64,000 nucleotides of DNA from Candidatus Magasanikbacteria bacterium RIFCSPHIGHO2_01_FULL_41_23. GTDB taxonomy: Bacteria; Patescibacteria; ABY1; Magasanikbacterales; UBA922. A program made the translations under genes and the position numbers. The stretch covers positions 43,595-107,594 of the forward strand of contig MFPT01000008.1 of NCBI GenBank assembly GCA_001782805.1. The letters run 5' to 3'. The notes under the pieces were generated by a model. The model was given only the letters and a program-made list of their open reading frames with translations. It searched no databases and was not told the DNA's origin. Of this stretch, positions 43,871 to 51,867 are shown piece after piece (the first letter of the stretch is position 1; every line of letters begins with the position of its first letter).

Positions 43871-45400
43871 TCACTCGGCGACTCGCGTGCGGATTTCACG
43901 CGCGATTCGTCCCTCTTTGTATGCCACGGTGTTGACCTGATCCCAGGCTTCATCGCGAAGCTGGACGATGCGCTCCGGTGGGACTGTTGTGTTGACCATA
44001 ACCGCGTTTTTCCAGTTCATCTGATCTGGATCGAAATCTGGCTGAAGATGGCCATGGTCGAGTGCGTAGCGGAACAGTTGACTCCCTGGGAAGGGAATCG
44101 GAATGAAAAACGTGATGTATGGAGCTCCAGCGCTGACCAGTCGTTTGGCCAGTTCAATGCTTTGGCTCATTTCACCTTCTGTCTCATCCGGAAATCCCAA
44201 CATCATGTTGACCGGACAAGTAATACCTGCCTTGGCTGCGACATTGACCAGCTCGAGTACATCGAGTCGATCGTGTCGCAGTTTGCCTGTAGCGTACTTG
44301 TCGAGTATTCGTTGTGAGCCAGATTCAACAGGGAACACGATTTCGTTGAACCCCGCGGAAGCAATCGTTTCGAGGTACTCTTGGTCGGGGTGGAGTTGAC
44401 CGTCTGAACCAGGCTTGCTCAGATGGACCAGGTTGACCCCGTTCACATTACTGATCTTCAACCCAAGTCCCGTCAATCTACGGAAGATTTCAGTCACTCT
44501 CGCTTTCTTGGCCAGGAGACTGTCATCCTCGAAGTAGATGTGAGTCACGCCGAGGTTCTGTAAGATCTCGAATTCCTTCATGACTCGTTCGATGGACTTG
44601 AGTCTGAGGGATCCGAGGTTGCCTGCCATGCTGTCATCTCGTCGTTCTTCGCTGACATGGCAGTAAGCGCACCTGAAAGGACACCCGCGCGATGTCATAA
44701 GTGGCGCGTAGCGTCGCTGTGTACCAGGCGTAATACTACCATGAGGGGAGTTTACTCCATCGTACTTCTCGAATGGCAGAAGATCCCACGCTGGAAACGG
44801 CAGTTGATCAAGATTGGTGTGGTAGGTCGTTGACCTTGTTGGCCGTACGACAGTTTTTCCATCATGTGAAAATACCACCCCGTCGATTTCGTTGAATGAG
44901 CGCCCCTGTTGCCAAGTACGCACAATTTCAACGATGGTTCGTTCAGCTTCGCTTAACGCAATGATGTCTACGAAGCCAGTTGTCATGAAGCGATCAGCCA
45001 TAGCTCGGCCATTTACCCCACCGGCGATCACGAAAGCATTCGGATTTACCTCTTTAGCAATCCGAGCTACCTCCAGTGCCATACGCGTTTGGGGGGTGAA
45101 GTTCGAGCTGATGCCGATGATATCGAACTGGCCGCGAGTTAGATACTCGCGAATTCGCTCCGGCGTCATGCCAATGCGGGTGAGACCGTTCGGCTGTAGT
45201 ACACGGTGGTGGAATGTCTCCTTGAGATCGTCTTCGGGTGTGCCTACTGACGCATCAAGAATTTCCACCTCAATTCCGGCTGCGCGAAGAGCGCCAGCCA
45301 GATATAATGGTCCCAATGAACCGTCTGGCCGTGGAATCTCCACGGCCATCAACTGATTGGGTGGGTAGATTAAAACTACCCGCGTATTACTTCTGGACAT
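43871..45400 (-). CDS. B12-binding-domain radical SAM protein, probably acquired by transfer
   Basis: The 509-residue protein starts VVLIYPPNQLMAVEIPRPDG and has an N-terminal cobalamin-binding-like domain (LYLAGALRAAGIEVEILDAS, FDIIGISS, FVIAGGVNG). The radical SAM core follows with SRGCPFRCAYCHVSEE (CxxxCxxC cluster ligands), IYFEDDSLL, FPVESGSQRILDKYATGKL and MLGFPDETEGE. Such enzymes perform methylations or rearrangements; the substrate is unknown. The gene is on the opposite strand to the flanking operons and has its own promoter. A real GGAGG lies four bases before the ATG, unlike other genes here. A counted line (44581-44640) is 33 of 60 G+C, against 22 of 60 in 47161-47220. Confidence 0.85.
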   Translation of the reverse strand: MSRSNTRVVLIYPPNQLMAVEIPRPDGSLGPLYLAGALRAAGIEVEILDASVGTPEDDLKETFHHRVLQPNGLTRIGMTPERIREYLTRGQFDIIGISSNFTPQTRMALEVARIAKEVNPNAFVIAGGVNGRAMADRFMTTGFVDIIALSEAERTIVEIVRTWQQGRSFNEIDGVVFSHDGKTVVRPTRSTTYHTNLDQLPFPAWDLLPFEKYDGVNSPHGSITPGTQRRYAPLMTSRGCPFRCAYCHVSEERRDDSMAGNLGSLRLKSIERVMKEFEILQNLGVTHIYFEDDSLLAKKARVTEIFRRLTGLGLKISNVNGVNLVHLSKPGSDGQLHPDQEYLETIASAGFNEIVFPVESGSQRILDKYATGKLRHDRLDVLELVNVAAKAGITCPVNMMLGFPDETEGEMSQSIELAKRLVSAGAPYITFFIPIPFPGSQLFRYALDHGHLQPDFDPDQMNWKNAVMVNTTVPPERIVQLRDEAWDQVNTVAYKEGRIAREIRTRVAE

Positions 45401-45424
45401 GCATCCTCCACAAAGACTACGGGG

Positions 45425-45454
45425 ATTATAGGACTAAAATAAACGAAAAGTCAA
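45425..45454 (-). promoter_or_regulatory. Promoter of the radical SAM gene
   Basis: On the minus strand TTGACT (45449-45454) and TATAAT (45425-45430) are 18 bases apart. The predicted start is near 45418, followed by a short leader containing GGAGG (45405-45409) and the ATG at 45400. Confidence 0.75.
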
Positions 45455-45475
45455 ACATCTGTCTTTATTTTTGTC

Positions 45476-45504
45476 TTGACGAACAAGTCTTTTTTTTATA
45501 TAAT
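45476..45504 (+). promoter_or_regulatory. Promoter of the 45.5-51.8 kb operon
   Basis: TTGACG (45476-45481) and TATAAT (45499-45504) are 17 bases apart. The start near 45511 leaves a leader of about 10 bases before the ATG at 45521, so the transcript is nearly leaderless and lacks a Shine-Dalgarno. Its -35 box is 21 bases from the divergent -35 box of the radical SAM promoter. Confidence 0.8.
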
Positions 45505-45520
45505 TTGAGCATTAAATTGT

Positions 45521-46189
45521 ATGAAAGTTGTTATCTTAGCCGCCGGTGAAGGAAGAAGGATGTTACCCTTGACCCTCAAAATTCCCAAGCCATTACTTCG
45601 GATTGGTAATAAGACAATTCTTGATTACATTTTTGATGCCCTACCTGAAGAAATTGATAGTGTCATCGTGGTGGTTGGTTATCTCAAGAAAAAAATTCAG
45701 CAGCATTTGGGCAATCGTTATCAAGGTCGGTCAATTCGCTACGTTACCCAGTCTATTTTAGATGGTTCAGCTACAGCTCTTTTGACCACTAAAGATTTTT
45801 TTTTACCAAGTGAACGGTTTTTGATTATTTATGGCGATGAATTGCCGACTAAACAAGAAGTATCTGATTGTCTAAGTCATGAATTCACTTGGCTTTGTTC
45901 CCCGGCTGAGCATCCACGTCAATCCGGTATTGCTACTATCGCATCTGATGGTAGAATAATTGAGGTGATTGAAAAACCTGAAAATCCTATTTCCAATCTT
46001 TCTGCGGCGGGTATTATGGTCGTAGATAGTACTATTTTTAATTACAGACCAGTCCAACATTCTAATGGTGAGTTTTATCTAACTTCGCTTATGAACCAAT
46101 TTCTTCAGTCGCACTCAGTTCAAGTCGTGTATGGTAATATGCGCCCTGCTTTTGTTTCACCTGATGAATTACAAAAAATTTCTTTTTAA
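45521..46189 (+). CDS. Sugar-1-phosphate nucleotidyltransferase (paralogue of 32861-33535)
   Basis: This 222-residue protein has VVILAAGEGRRMLPLTLKIP (nucleotide loop), LIIYGDELPTKQ (metal Asp), EVIEKPENPISN and FYLTSLMNQFLQ. It matches the nucleotidyltransferase of the heptose operon along its whole length but differs in the C-terminal segment (MRPAFVSPDELQKISF), so the activated sugar may differ. It is first in its operon and followed after 11 bases by an ArnC/GtrB-like GT2. In the heptose operon the same two genes occur in the opposite order. Confidence 0.8.
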   Translation: MKVVILAAGEGRRMLPLTLKIPKPLLRIGNKTILDYIFDALPEEIDSVIVVVGYLKKKIQQHLGNRYQGRSIRYVTQSILDGSATALLTTKDFFLPSERFLIIYGDELPTKQEVSDCLSHEFTWLCSPAEHPRQSGIATIASDGRIIEVIEKPENPISNLSAAGIMVVDSTIFNYRPVQHSNGEFYLTSLMNQFLQSHSVQVVYGNMRPAFVSPDELQKISF

Positions 46190-46200
46190 TTATTTTTTTT

Positions 46201-47127
46201 ATGATCTCAGTTATTTTCCCAGTTTATAATGAGGAGGGATCCGTAGAGGAGCTTCATGGTCGATTAGTTAAAGTTTTGTCTAATCTTGGCGAGCCATATG
46301 AGATTATTGCCGTTGATGATGGCTCTTCGGACGGTTCTCGTCAAAAGCTAGTCTCCCTTAATCCAATAACCGTAGTGATGTTATCTAGAAATTTTGGTCA
46401 AAACGCGGCGCTTGACGCGGGTTTTCAAGTGGCCATTGGGGATATTGTAGTAACTATTGATGCTGATTTGCAAAATCAACCTGAAGATATTCCCCAGTTG
46501 ATAGAAAAATTAAGGACAGGTTATGGAGCGGCTGTGGGTTGGCGGAAAAATCGCCGTGATAGCTGGTCGCGGCGTTTATTTTCTCTTGTTGCTAATTGGG
46601 TTGTCCGTCGAGTTACCGGTGTTCCACTTCATGATTTTAGTTGTTCGCTTAAAGCTTACCGTCGCGAATTCATTGATGGGGTTCAGTTACTTGGTGAGAC
46701 ATTTATTTTTATGCCGATTTTTGCTTATGATCGTGGCGCGAAACTTATCGAAGTCGAAGTCCAACATAGTAAGCGTTCCAGCGGGGTATCAAAGTATCAT
46801 ATTTCTGGAATGATGTTTGTCTTGTTTGATTTGCTGAGTGTTAAATTTTTGCTCAATTATTTTGCCCGTCCTTTGCGATTTTTTGGCAGTTGGGCAGTGG
46901 TATTTTTTGTGTCAGCTCTCTTCGTTTTTGGTGGAGCAGTCACTTTGAAATTGCTTCATCTCAAGGATTTAAGCGTCACTCCCTTACCACTTATTGGCAC
47001 TATGTTGACTATTTTATCTGTCTTGACATTTATGCTTGGATTTGTAACCGAAATTTTACTACGAATTTATTATAACCAAAAAGATAGCACGCCTTATATG
47101 ATTTATGAAATCATCAAAAAAAATTAA
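46201..47127 (+). CDS. GT2 polyprenyl-phosphate sugar transferase (ArnC/GtrB-like; paralogue of 31928-32854)
   Basis: A 308-residue protein with ISVIFPVYNEEGSVEELH, IIAVDDGSSDGSRQKL, NFGQNAALDAGF, the metal-binding VTIDADLQNQPEDI, HDFSCSLKAYRREF and two C-terminal membrane helices (FFVSALFVFGGAVTL and LTILSVLTFMLGFVTEILL). Length and plan are identical to the GT2 at 31928-32854. It makes an undecaprenyl-phosphate sugar. It overlaps the next gene by 23 bases. Confidence 0.86.
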   Translation: MISVIFPVYNEEGSVEELHGRLVKVLSNLGEPYEIIAVDDGSSDGSRQKLVSLNPITVVMLSRNFGQNAALDAGFQVAIGDIVVTIDADLQNQPEDIPQLIEKLRTGYGAAVGWRKNRRDSWSRRLFSLVANWVVRRVTGVPLHDFSCSLKAYRREFIDGVQLLGETFIFMPIFAYDRGAKLIEVEVQHSKRSSGVSKYHISGMMFVLFDLLSVKFLLNYFARPLRFFGSWAVVFFVSALFVFGGAVTLKLLHLKDLSVTPLPLIGTMLTILSVLTFMLGFVTEILLRIYYNQKDSTPYMIYEIIKKN

Positions 47128-48076
47128 ACCGCGTATTCTTTTGGTAGGCGCGGGTAATTTTGGCCAGCATCACGCGCGAGTGTGGATGAATTTTTTTAAA
47201 AAAAAACGAATCAGTTTTTTTGGAATTGTAGAACGGAATGAGCGTACGCGTACATTGTTAGCTCGTACCTACGATGTGCCCATGTATGAAGAAATTACCC
47301 CAGACCTTCTTCGGTCAGTAGATGCAGTCGATATCGCCACTCCCGCGGCCAGTCATTATCGATTGGTACATGAATGTTTAAGTTATACAAATGTCTTGGT
47401 AGAAAAACCATTGGCCTTGTCATCGAAAGAAGCCCAACAATTGACGGCAAAAGCTCAGCAATCAAATCATTTTCTTATGGTGGGGCATATTTATCGGTTT
47501 CATCCTCTTATTAAAAAGTTGGAACAGTTGGTAAGAGAATCATTGAATTCCTTGCGTTATATTGATGCTACGTTTGTGGATACGGTTGCCAATCCCACTA
47601 TTGATTGTGGTGTCTTGTTGTCCGATCTTCATGCTTTTGATATTTTGGATGCTATTTTGGATCAATCTCCAAAAAGCGTTTATGCACAGACAGCATCTCA
47701 TAAATCAGAGGATAAATTCGAGAATGATGCCACCATAGTTTTGAACTATAACTCTGGTTTAGATGCTACGATTAAACTTTCTTGGCAACAAGGACCAAAG
47801 ACACGTCAGATGCGTTTTTTCTTTTCGGACAAACAAATCGTTGTTGATTTCCAAAAGTATAAGATTACTACTCAAACTTCAAAAAAGATAAAGCATTACA
47901 CTGTCCAGTCCAGACTATCCCCTTTGGGAGTTGAATTATATACATGGCTTAATTGTTTGGAAACAAAAAGTAAACCTATCGTAGACGGACAGCTTGCAAC
48001 TCGGATTATACGAGTAGTAGAAGCGGCGCAAAAATCTGCTGAAAAAGCAAAACCAATCCAATTTTTATCTTTATGA
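47105..48076 (+). CDS. Gfo/Idh/MocA-family oxidoreductase
   Basis: The 323-residue protein has ILLVGAGNFGQHHARVW (Rossmann), VDIATPAASHYRLVHECL, LVEKPLALSSKEA (E-K-P motif), HFLMVGHIYRFHPLI and CGVLLSDLHAFDILDAIL with the Asp-x2-His pair. It uses NAD(P) on a sugar ketone or alcohol. Its start lies 23 bases inside the GT2 gene, and its stop overlaps the FAD oxidoreductase start, so all three are co-translated. Confidence 0.82.
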   Translation: MKSSKKIKPRILLVGAGNFGQHHARVWMNFFKKKRISFFGIVERNERTRTLLARTYDVPMYEEITPDLLRSVDAVDIATPAASHYRLVHECLSYTNVLVEKPLALSSKEAQQLTAKAQQSNHFLMVGHIYRFHPLIKKLEQLVRESLNSLRYIDATFVDTVANPTIDCGVLLSDLHAFDILDAILDQSPKSVYAQTASHKSEDKFENDATIVLNYNSGLDATIKLSWQQGPKTRQMRFFFSDKQIVVDFQKYKITTQTSKKIKHYTVQSRLSPLGVELYTWLNCLETKSKPIVDGQLATRIIRVVEAAQKSAEKAKPIQFLSL

Positions 48077-49170
48077 AACGACCACGAGTTGCTATTATTG
48101 GCGCGGGGATATTTGGGATAAGTTGTGCGCTAGAGTTGGCCGATCGTTGCGACGTAGTTATTTTTGAACAAAATGATGACATCATGCGTGGCGGTACCTA
48201 TGGTAACCAATACCGGCATCATTTGGGTTTTCATTATCCTCGTAGTGCAGCCACGGTTGAACAATGTTTGGGGGCTCAAGACAGTTTTAAAAGTGTTTGG
48301 GGAGAATCCATTGATAGTCAGTACCCGGCTTATTATGCCATTGCCAAGGCGGGTACAAAAATTTCAGCCAATGATTTTTTGAATTTTTGCGATCAATTTA
48401 AATTATCGTATCAGATTGAATATCCAGGAGAAGAATGGTTGAATCCAGAAGCTGTGGAACTGTGTATCAAGACTGCCGAACCAATCTATAATTATCCGCG
48501 TTTACGAACAATGGCGCATAATAAAATTAAAGCTACATCAGGAATATCATTGCGGTTGAGTTCTGAGGTTACGAGTGTTAAACTTTTGGATAATGGAATA
48601 AAACAATTGGAAGTTTTGATCAATAAAAATGTCGAAGAAATAAGCGTTGACTACGTGGTCAACGCAATGTATACTAATCACAATTTATTATACCATTGGC
48701 TTGGTATCCCAGCTCCTTTGCTGGAGTTTAGATTGAAAGAGCTTGTGGTGATAAAACTGCCGGTTGACCAGTCAGTTGCGGTTACGATAATGGATGGTCA
48801 ATTTGTTACCATAGTCCCTATGGCCGAGAAAGGGTTGTTTACTTTAGGCGATGTCGGTCGTTCAATTCACGAAATTTCCGTTTCCGCTCACGGCCAGCCT
48901 TGGGGAAGGGGAGAACAAGTTAACAAGATTTCTCATTTTCCTGAAATGCAAGAAGCCAATCCTTTTTTTATTCCTCTTATTCGTTCCGCGGAGTACGTCC
49001 GTTCAATTTTTACCGTATTGCCGGTGCGTCCTAACACTACTGAAACTGATGAGCGTACTACAACGGTCACTGCCCATGGACATGGCTGTTGGTCAGTTTT
49101 TGAAGGAAAAATAGTCACCTGTGTCAGCTTTGCTCGACAAGTAGCTCAAGAATTATTGAGAGGGATATAA
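48073..49170 (+). CDS. FAD-dependent oxidoreductase (DAO/glycine oxidase-like)
   Basis: A 365-residue protein with VAIIGAGIFGISCALELADR (GxGxxG dinucleotide motif), VVIFEQNDDIMRGGTYGNQY (Glu for ribose and the DAO loop) and a C-terminal GHGCWSVFEGKIVTCVSFAR for the FAD pyrophosphate. The mid-section HHLGFHYPRSAATVEQCLGA is a distinctive His-rich motif. DAO relatives oxidise amines or alpha-hydroxy groups. Here the partners are a Gfo/Idh oxidoreductase and a UGDH-methyltransferase fusion, which suggests oxidation of a sugar-like molecule. The substrate is unknown. Confidence 0.74.
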   Translation: MKRPRVAIIGAGIFGISCALELADRCDVVIFEQNDDIMRGGTYGNQYRHHLGFHYPRSAATVEQCLGAQDSFKSVWGESIDSQYPAYYAIAKAGTKISANDFLNFCDQFKLSYQIEYPGEEWLNPEAVELCIKTAEPIYNYPRLRTMAHNKIKATSGISLRLSSEVTSVKLLDNGIKQLEVLINKNVEEISVDYVVNAMYTNHNLLYHWLGIPAPLLEFRLKELVVIKLPVDQSVAVTIMDGQFVTIVPMAEKGLFTLGDVGRSIHEISVSAHGQPWGRGEQVNKISHFPEMQEANPFFIPLIRSAEYVRSIFTVLPVRPNTTETDERTTTVTAHGHGCWSVFEGKIVTCVSFARQVAQELLRGI

Positions 49171-49184
49171 TTTTGTATTTTTGT

Positions 49185-50840
49185 ATGTCATCAATAGGAA
49201 TCAAAGAAAAAATCGTCCTCGTCGGTTTTGGCTGGGTAGGCCAAGCCAATGCCTTGTCACTTGTTCGTATGGGGTACGAGGTTTTTTATTATGATGTGGT
49301 TGAGCCCAAACATCATTACTCTGATACTTATTATGAAACATACGAGCAAATAAAATCGCTCAAGAATCTTTTGGATATTGATGGTGCGAATACTTGGTAC
49401 ATTGTGTGTATTGGTGATCGAGTGAGTCCTGAAGGTCACCAAGACATTAGTTTGATTGAACGAGCGCTCGAATCCCTGTCTTCAATAAAAGGAAAAATCA
49501 TTCTACGTTCTACTGTTTTACCGCATCACCTTGAGAATTTGCGTTTTAATTTTTATGTGCCTGAATTTTTGCATGAAGTTCTAGCTGTTGAAGAATGTTT
49601 AAACCCATTTTATTTTGTACTGGGAAGTCGTCAGGTGGATGAAATAATGCCTAGTTTTTTGCAAGAATGGGAAAAGCGAGCCTATAAAGTATTCCATGGC
49701 ACGCCCGAAGAAGCTTCGCATATAAAATATTTATCAAATATTTGGAATGCAGTGCGAATTGCTTTTGTCAATGAATTTGGCGACAGTATTGCCGAGCCTA
49801 GGGATGAAGTAGCGCGTCAAAAAATTGAATCAATGCTTGATTTTATTTTGGAACGCCGTAGCTATCTGCGGTATGGTAAAACATATGGCGGACATTGTTT
49901 GCCCAAAGATATGCGTGCGTATATTGCACACAAAACCGCAAACAAAAAATTAATTCCGCTTCTTATTGGCGCGCAAACAGCAAACGCGGCACACGAAGCA
50001 GTGGCTGAAAAATATCATTTGCCCCAATGGTTTTCTTCTTGGGAAGACCGTGGCCGCGAAGCTGTAATTTCTTCTGTGTTAATTCAGTGGTGGAATTCAG
50101 TAAATGCCAACCGTCATATCCAATATGCACGTCGGCATCTTCGCCCAATCCGTCGTTTGGTAGAAAAATTTTTACCAGACCGTACACTCACTCATAACAA
50201 AGATTCATGGAATATATGGGCTCGTCAAAATCCGTTGTATTACGCGTTTCCTGATAGTGTGAGCAAACGAAATATTGATGAATTCGAAATTCGAGCAAGT
50301 GGCGCGACTGATTACGCGCGCTATATAACCGATGATCCATTATTTAAAACATTTTTGGAACAGAGCAAAAACAAGATAGTTCTGGAAATTGGCGCTGGGG
50401 TGGGTAGGCTGACTGAATTTTTGGCGCGTGATTTTGGTCTCGTTCATGCTGTGGACATTTCTTCTCGAATGCTTGATGTGGCGCGTAAACGACTGACTGG
50501 TTTTAATAATGTTTCACTTTTTGAAAATCAAGGCAATGACTTGCCTTATCCAGATGCATCGATAGATTTTATTTTTTCCGCTTTGGTTTTCCGCCATTTG
50601 CCAAGCATTGTTTTGGTTCGTGATTATTTCCGTGAAATTAAACGCGTGCTTAAGCCTCATGGATTGGCTAAAATTCAATTGCGCACTGGTTTGGAAGCAT
50701 ATCGTTGGCGCTGGTTTTATGGCGTGTCGATGAGTCTAAATGAAACCAAGAAAATGGTCGAGCAACATGGCTTTATTGTTTTGAATATTGAAACAGAGAA
50801 TGCCAAAAGCCTGTGGCTAGTTATTCAAAAACCAGAATAA
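49185..50840 (+). CDS. UGDH-family dehydrogenase fused to a SAM methyltransferase
   Basis: The 551-residue product has two parts. Residues 1 to about 270 follow the UDP-glucose/GDP-mannose dehydrogenase plan: IVLVGFGWVGQANALSLVRM (NAD loop), LRSTVLPHHLEN, YVPEFLHEVLAVEECLNP, IKYLSNIWNAVRIAFVNEFG (Lys/Asn) and TYGGHCLPKDMRA with the catalytic Cys. The usual UDP-binding C-terminal Rossmann domain is not recognisable. From about residue 380 a class I methyltransferase follows: VLEIGAGVGRLTEFLARDFG, VHAVDISSRMLDVARKRL, SIDFIFSALVFRHLP and VLKPHGLAKIQLR. The ATG at 49185 is preferred over a TTG at 49173. The two activities probably act in sequence on one sugar. Confidence 0.77.
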   Translation: MSSIGIKEKIVLVGFGWVGQANALSLVRMGYEVFYYDVVEPKHHYSDTYYETYEQIKSLKNLLDIDGANTWYIVCIGDRVSPEGHQDISLIERALESLSSIKGKIILRSTVLPHHLENLRFNFYVPEFLHEVLAVEECLNPFYFVLGSRQVDEIMPSFLQEWEKRAYKVFHGTPEEASHIKYLSNIWNAVRIAFVNEFGDSIAEPRDEVARQKIESMLDFILERRSYLRYGKTYGGHCLPKDMRAYIAHKTANKKLIPLLIGAQTANAAHEAVAEKYHLPQWFSSWEDRGREAVISSVLIQWWNSVNANRHIQYARRHLRPIRRLVEKFLPDRTLTHNKDSWNIWARQNPLYYAFPDSVSKRNIDEFEIRASGATDYARYITDDPLFKTFLEQSKNKIVLEIGAGVGRLTEFLARDFGLVHAVDISSRMLDVARKRLTGFNNVSLFENQGNDLPYPDASIDFIFSALVFRHLPSIVLVRDYFREIKRVLKPHGLAKIQLRTGLEAYRWRWFYGVSMSLNETKKMVEQHGFIVLNIETENAKSLWLVIQKPE

Positions 50841-50844
50841 ATAT

Positions 50845-51840
50845 ATGAAAAAAATTCTCATTACGGGTGGAGCAGGCTTTATTGGCTATCATCTGGCAAT
50901 TCGTCTCTTAATTGATCCGCTAAATCAATTAGTTTTAGTTGATAACTTGCAGCGTGGCAAAATGGACGCGGATTTGGCTGAATTATTAGAAAATGGTCGC
51001 GTGGAATTTATTCAAGCTGATTTAACGCAAGAATCATTTTATAAAACTTTGCCCACTGACTTTGATCATGTGTATCACTTGGCGGCAGTCAATGGCACAA
51101 AGTGGTTTTATAAAATTCCTGATGAAGTATTGCGGATTAATATCCTATCATTGGTGTATATTTTGGAATGGATCAAGGGTTTGGCCAAAAAACCAAAACT
51201 ATGTTTTACTTCATCTAACGAAGCCTATGCCGGCGCTTTGGAATCATTTAATCAACTTCCCATTCCTACACCAGAAAATGTCCCCTTGGTAATTAGTGAT
51301 ACTTACAACCCGCGCTGGACATATGCTGGGACAAAATTGATTGGCGAACAATTAGTAATTTTTTATGCGCAAGTCCATAATTTCCCCGCAGTGATTGTGC
51401 GTCCGCATAATTTTTATGGTCCGCGGGCAGGCTACGATCATGTGTTGCCTGAATGGTGTGCAAAAATTCGCCAAAAAATGGATCCTTTTGTTTTGTATAG
51501 TCCCGACGAAACCCGTACATTTTGCTATATTTCCGACGCGGTCGAGGCCATGCAGATACTTATGGATTCGAGTGTTATGAATAATTCGCCTATTGAAACT
51601 GTGCATATCGGCGCCACTGACGAAGTTACGATGCAAGATTTATCCGAAAAATTATTTGCGATTGCTGGCTGGCATCCACAGAATTTGGAAATTAAACCAT
51701 CACCTGCTGGTAGTGTGAAACGCCGATTGGCTGACATTACTAAGATTAAAAATTTGGTAGGGTGGGAACCCAAGACTTCGCTGGAAGATGGTCTGAAAAA
51801 AACCTTTGAATGGTATCAAAAAAATCCAAAGATTAGTTAA
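50845..51840 (+). CDS. NAD-dependent sugar epimerase/dehydratase (extended SDR)
   Basis: The 331-residue protein has [45 protein letters not shown], the catalytic Tyr-x3-Lys in RWTYAGTKLIGEQLV, RPHNFYGPRAGYDHV and GWEPKTSLEDGLKKTF. It starts four bases after the UGDH fusion stop and closes the operon. The 27 bases to the convergent aminotransferase gene hold no evident terminator. It might be a 4-epimerase or a decarboxylase relative; the substrate is not clear. Confidence 0.82.
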   Translation: MKKILITGGAGFIGYHLAIRLLIDPLNQLVLVDNLQRGKMDADLAELLENGRVEFIQADLTQESFYKTLPTDFDHVYHLAAVNGTKWFYKIPDEVLRINILSLVYILEWIKGLAKKPKLCFTSSNEAYAGALESFNQLPIPTPENVPLVISDTYNPRWTYAGTKLIGEQLVIFYAQVHNFPAVIVRPHNFYGPRAGYDHVLPEWCAKIRQKMDPFVLYSPDETRTFCYISDAVEAMQILMDSSVMNNSPIETVHIGATDEVTMQDLSEKLFAIAGWHPQNLEIKPSPAGSVKRRLADITKIKNLVGWEPKTSLEDGLKKTFEWYQKNPKIS

Positions 51841-51867
51841 AAATTTCTATGTCGTCTCTGGTTTAAT

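Noticed and set aside
43859..44317. 152-codon plus-strand frame near the end of the radical SAM gene
   Set aside because: Same reason: it overlaps the radical SAM coding region and is low in recognisable structure.
44892..45356. 154-codon plus-strand frame opposite the radical SAM gene
   Set aside because: It is a shadow of the radical SAM coding sequence; GC-rich codons leave few stops in the opposite frame, and no known motif is present.
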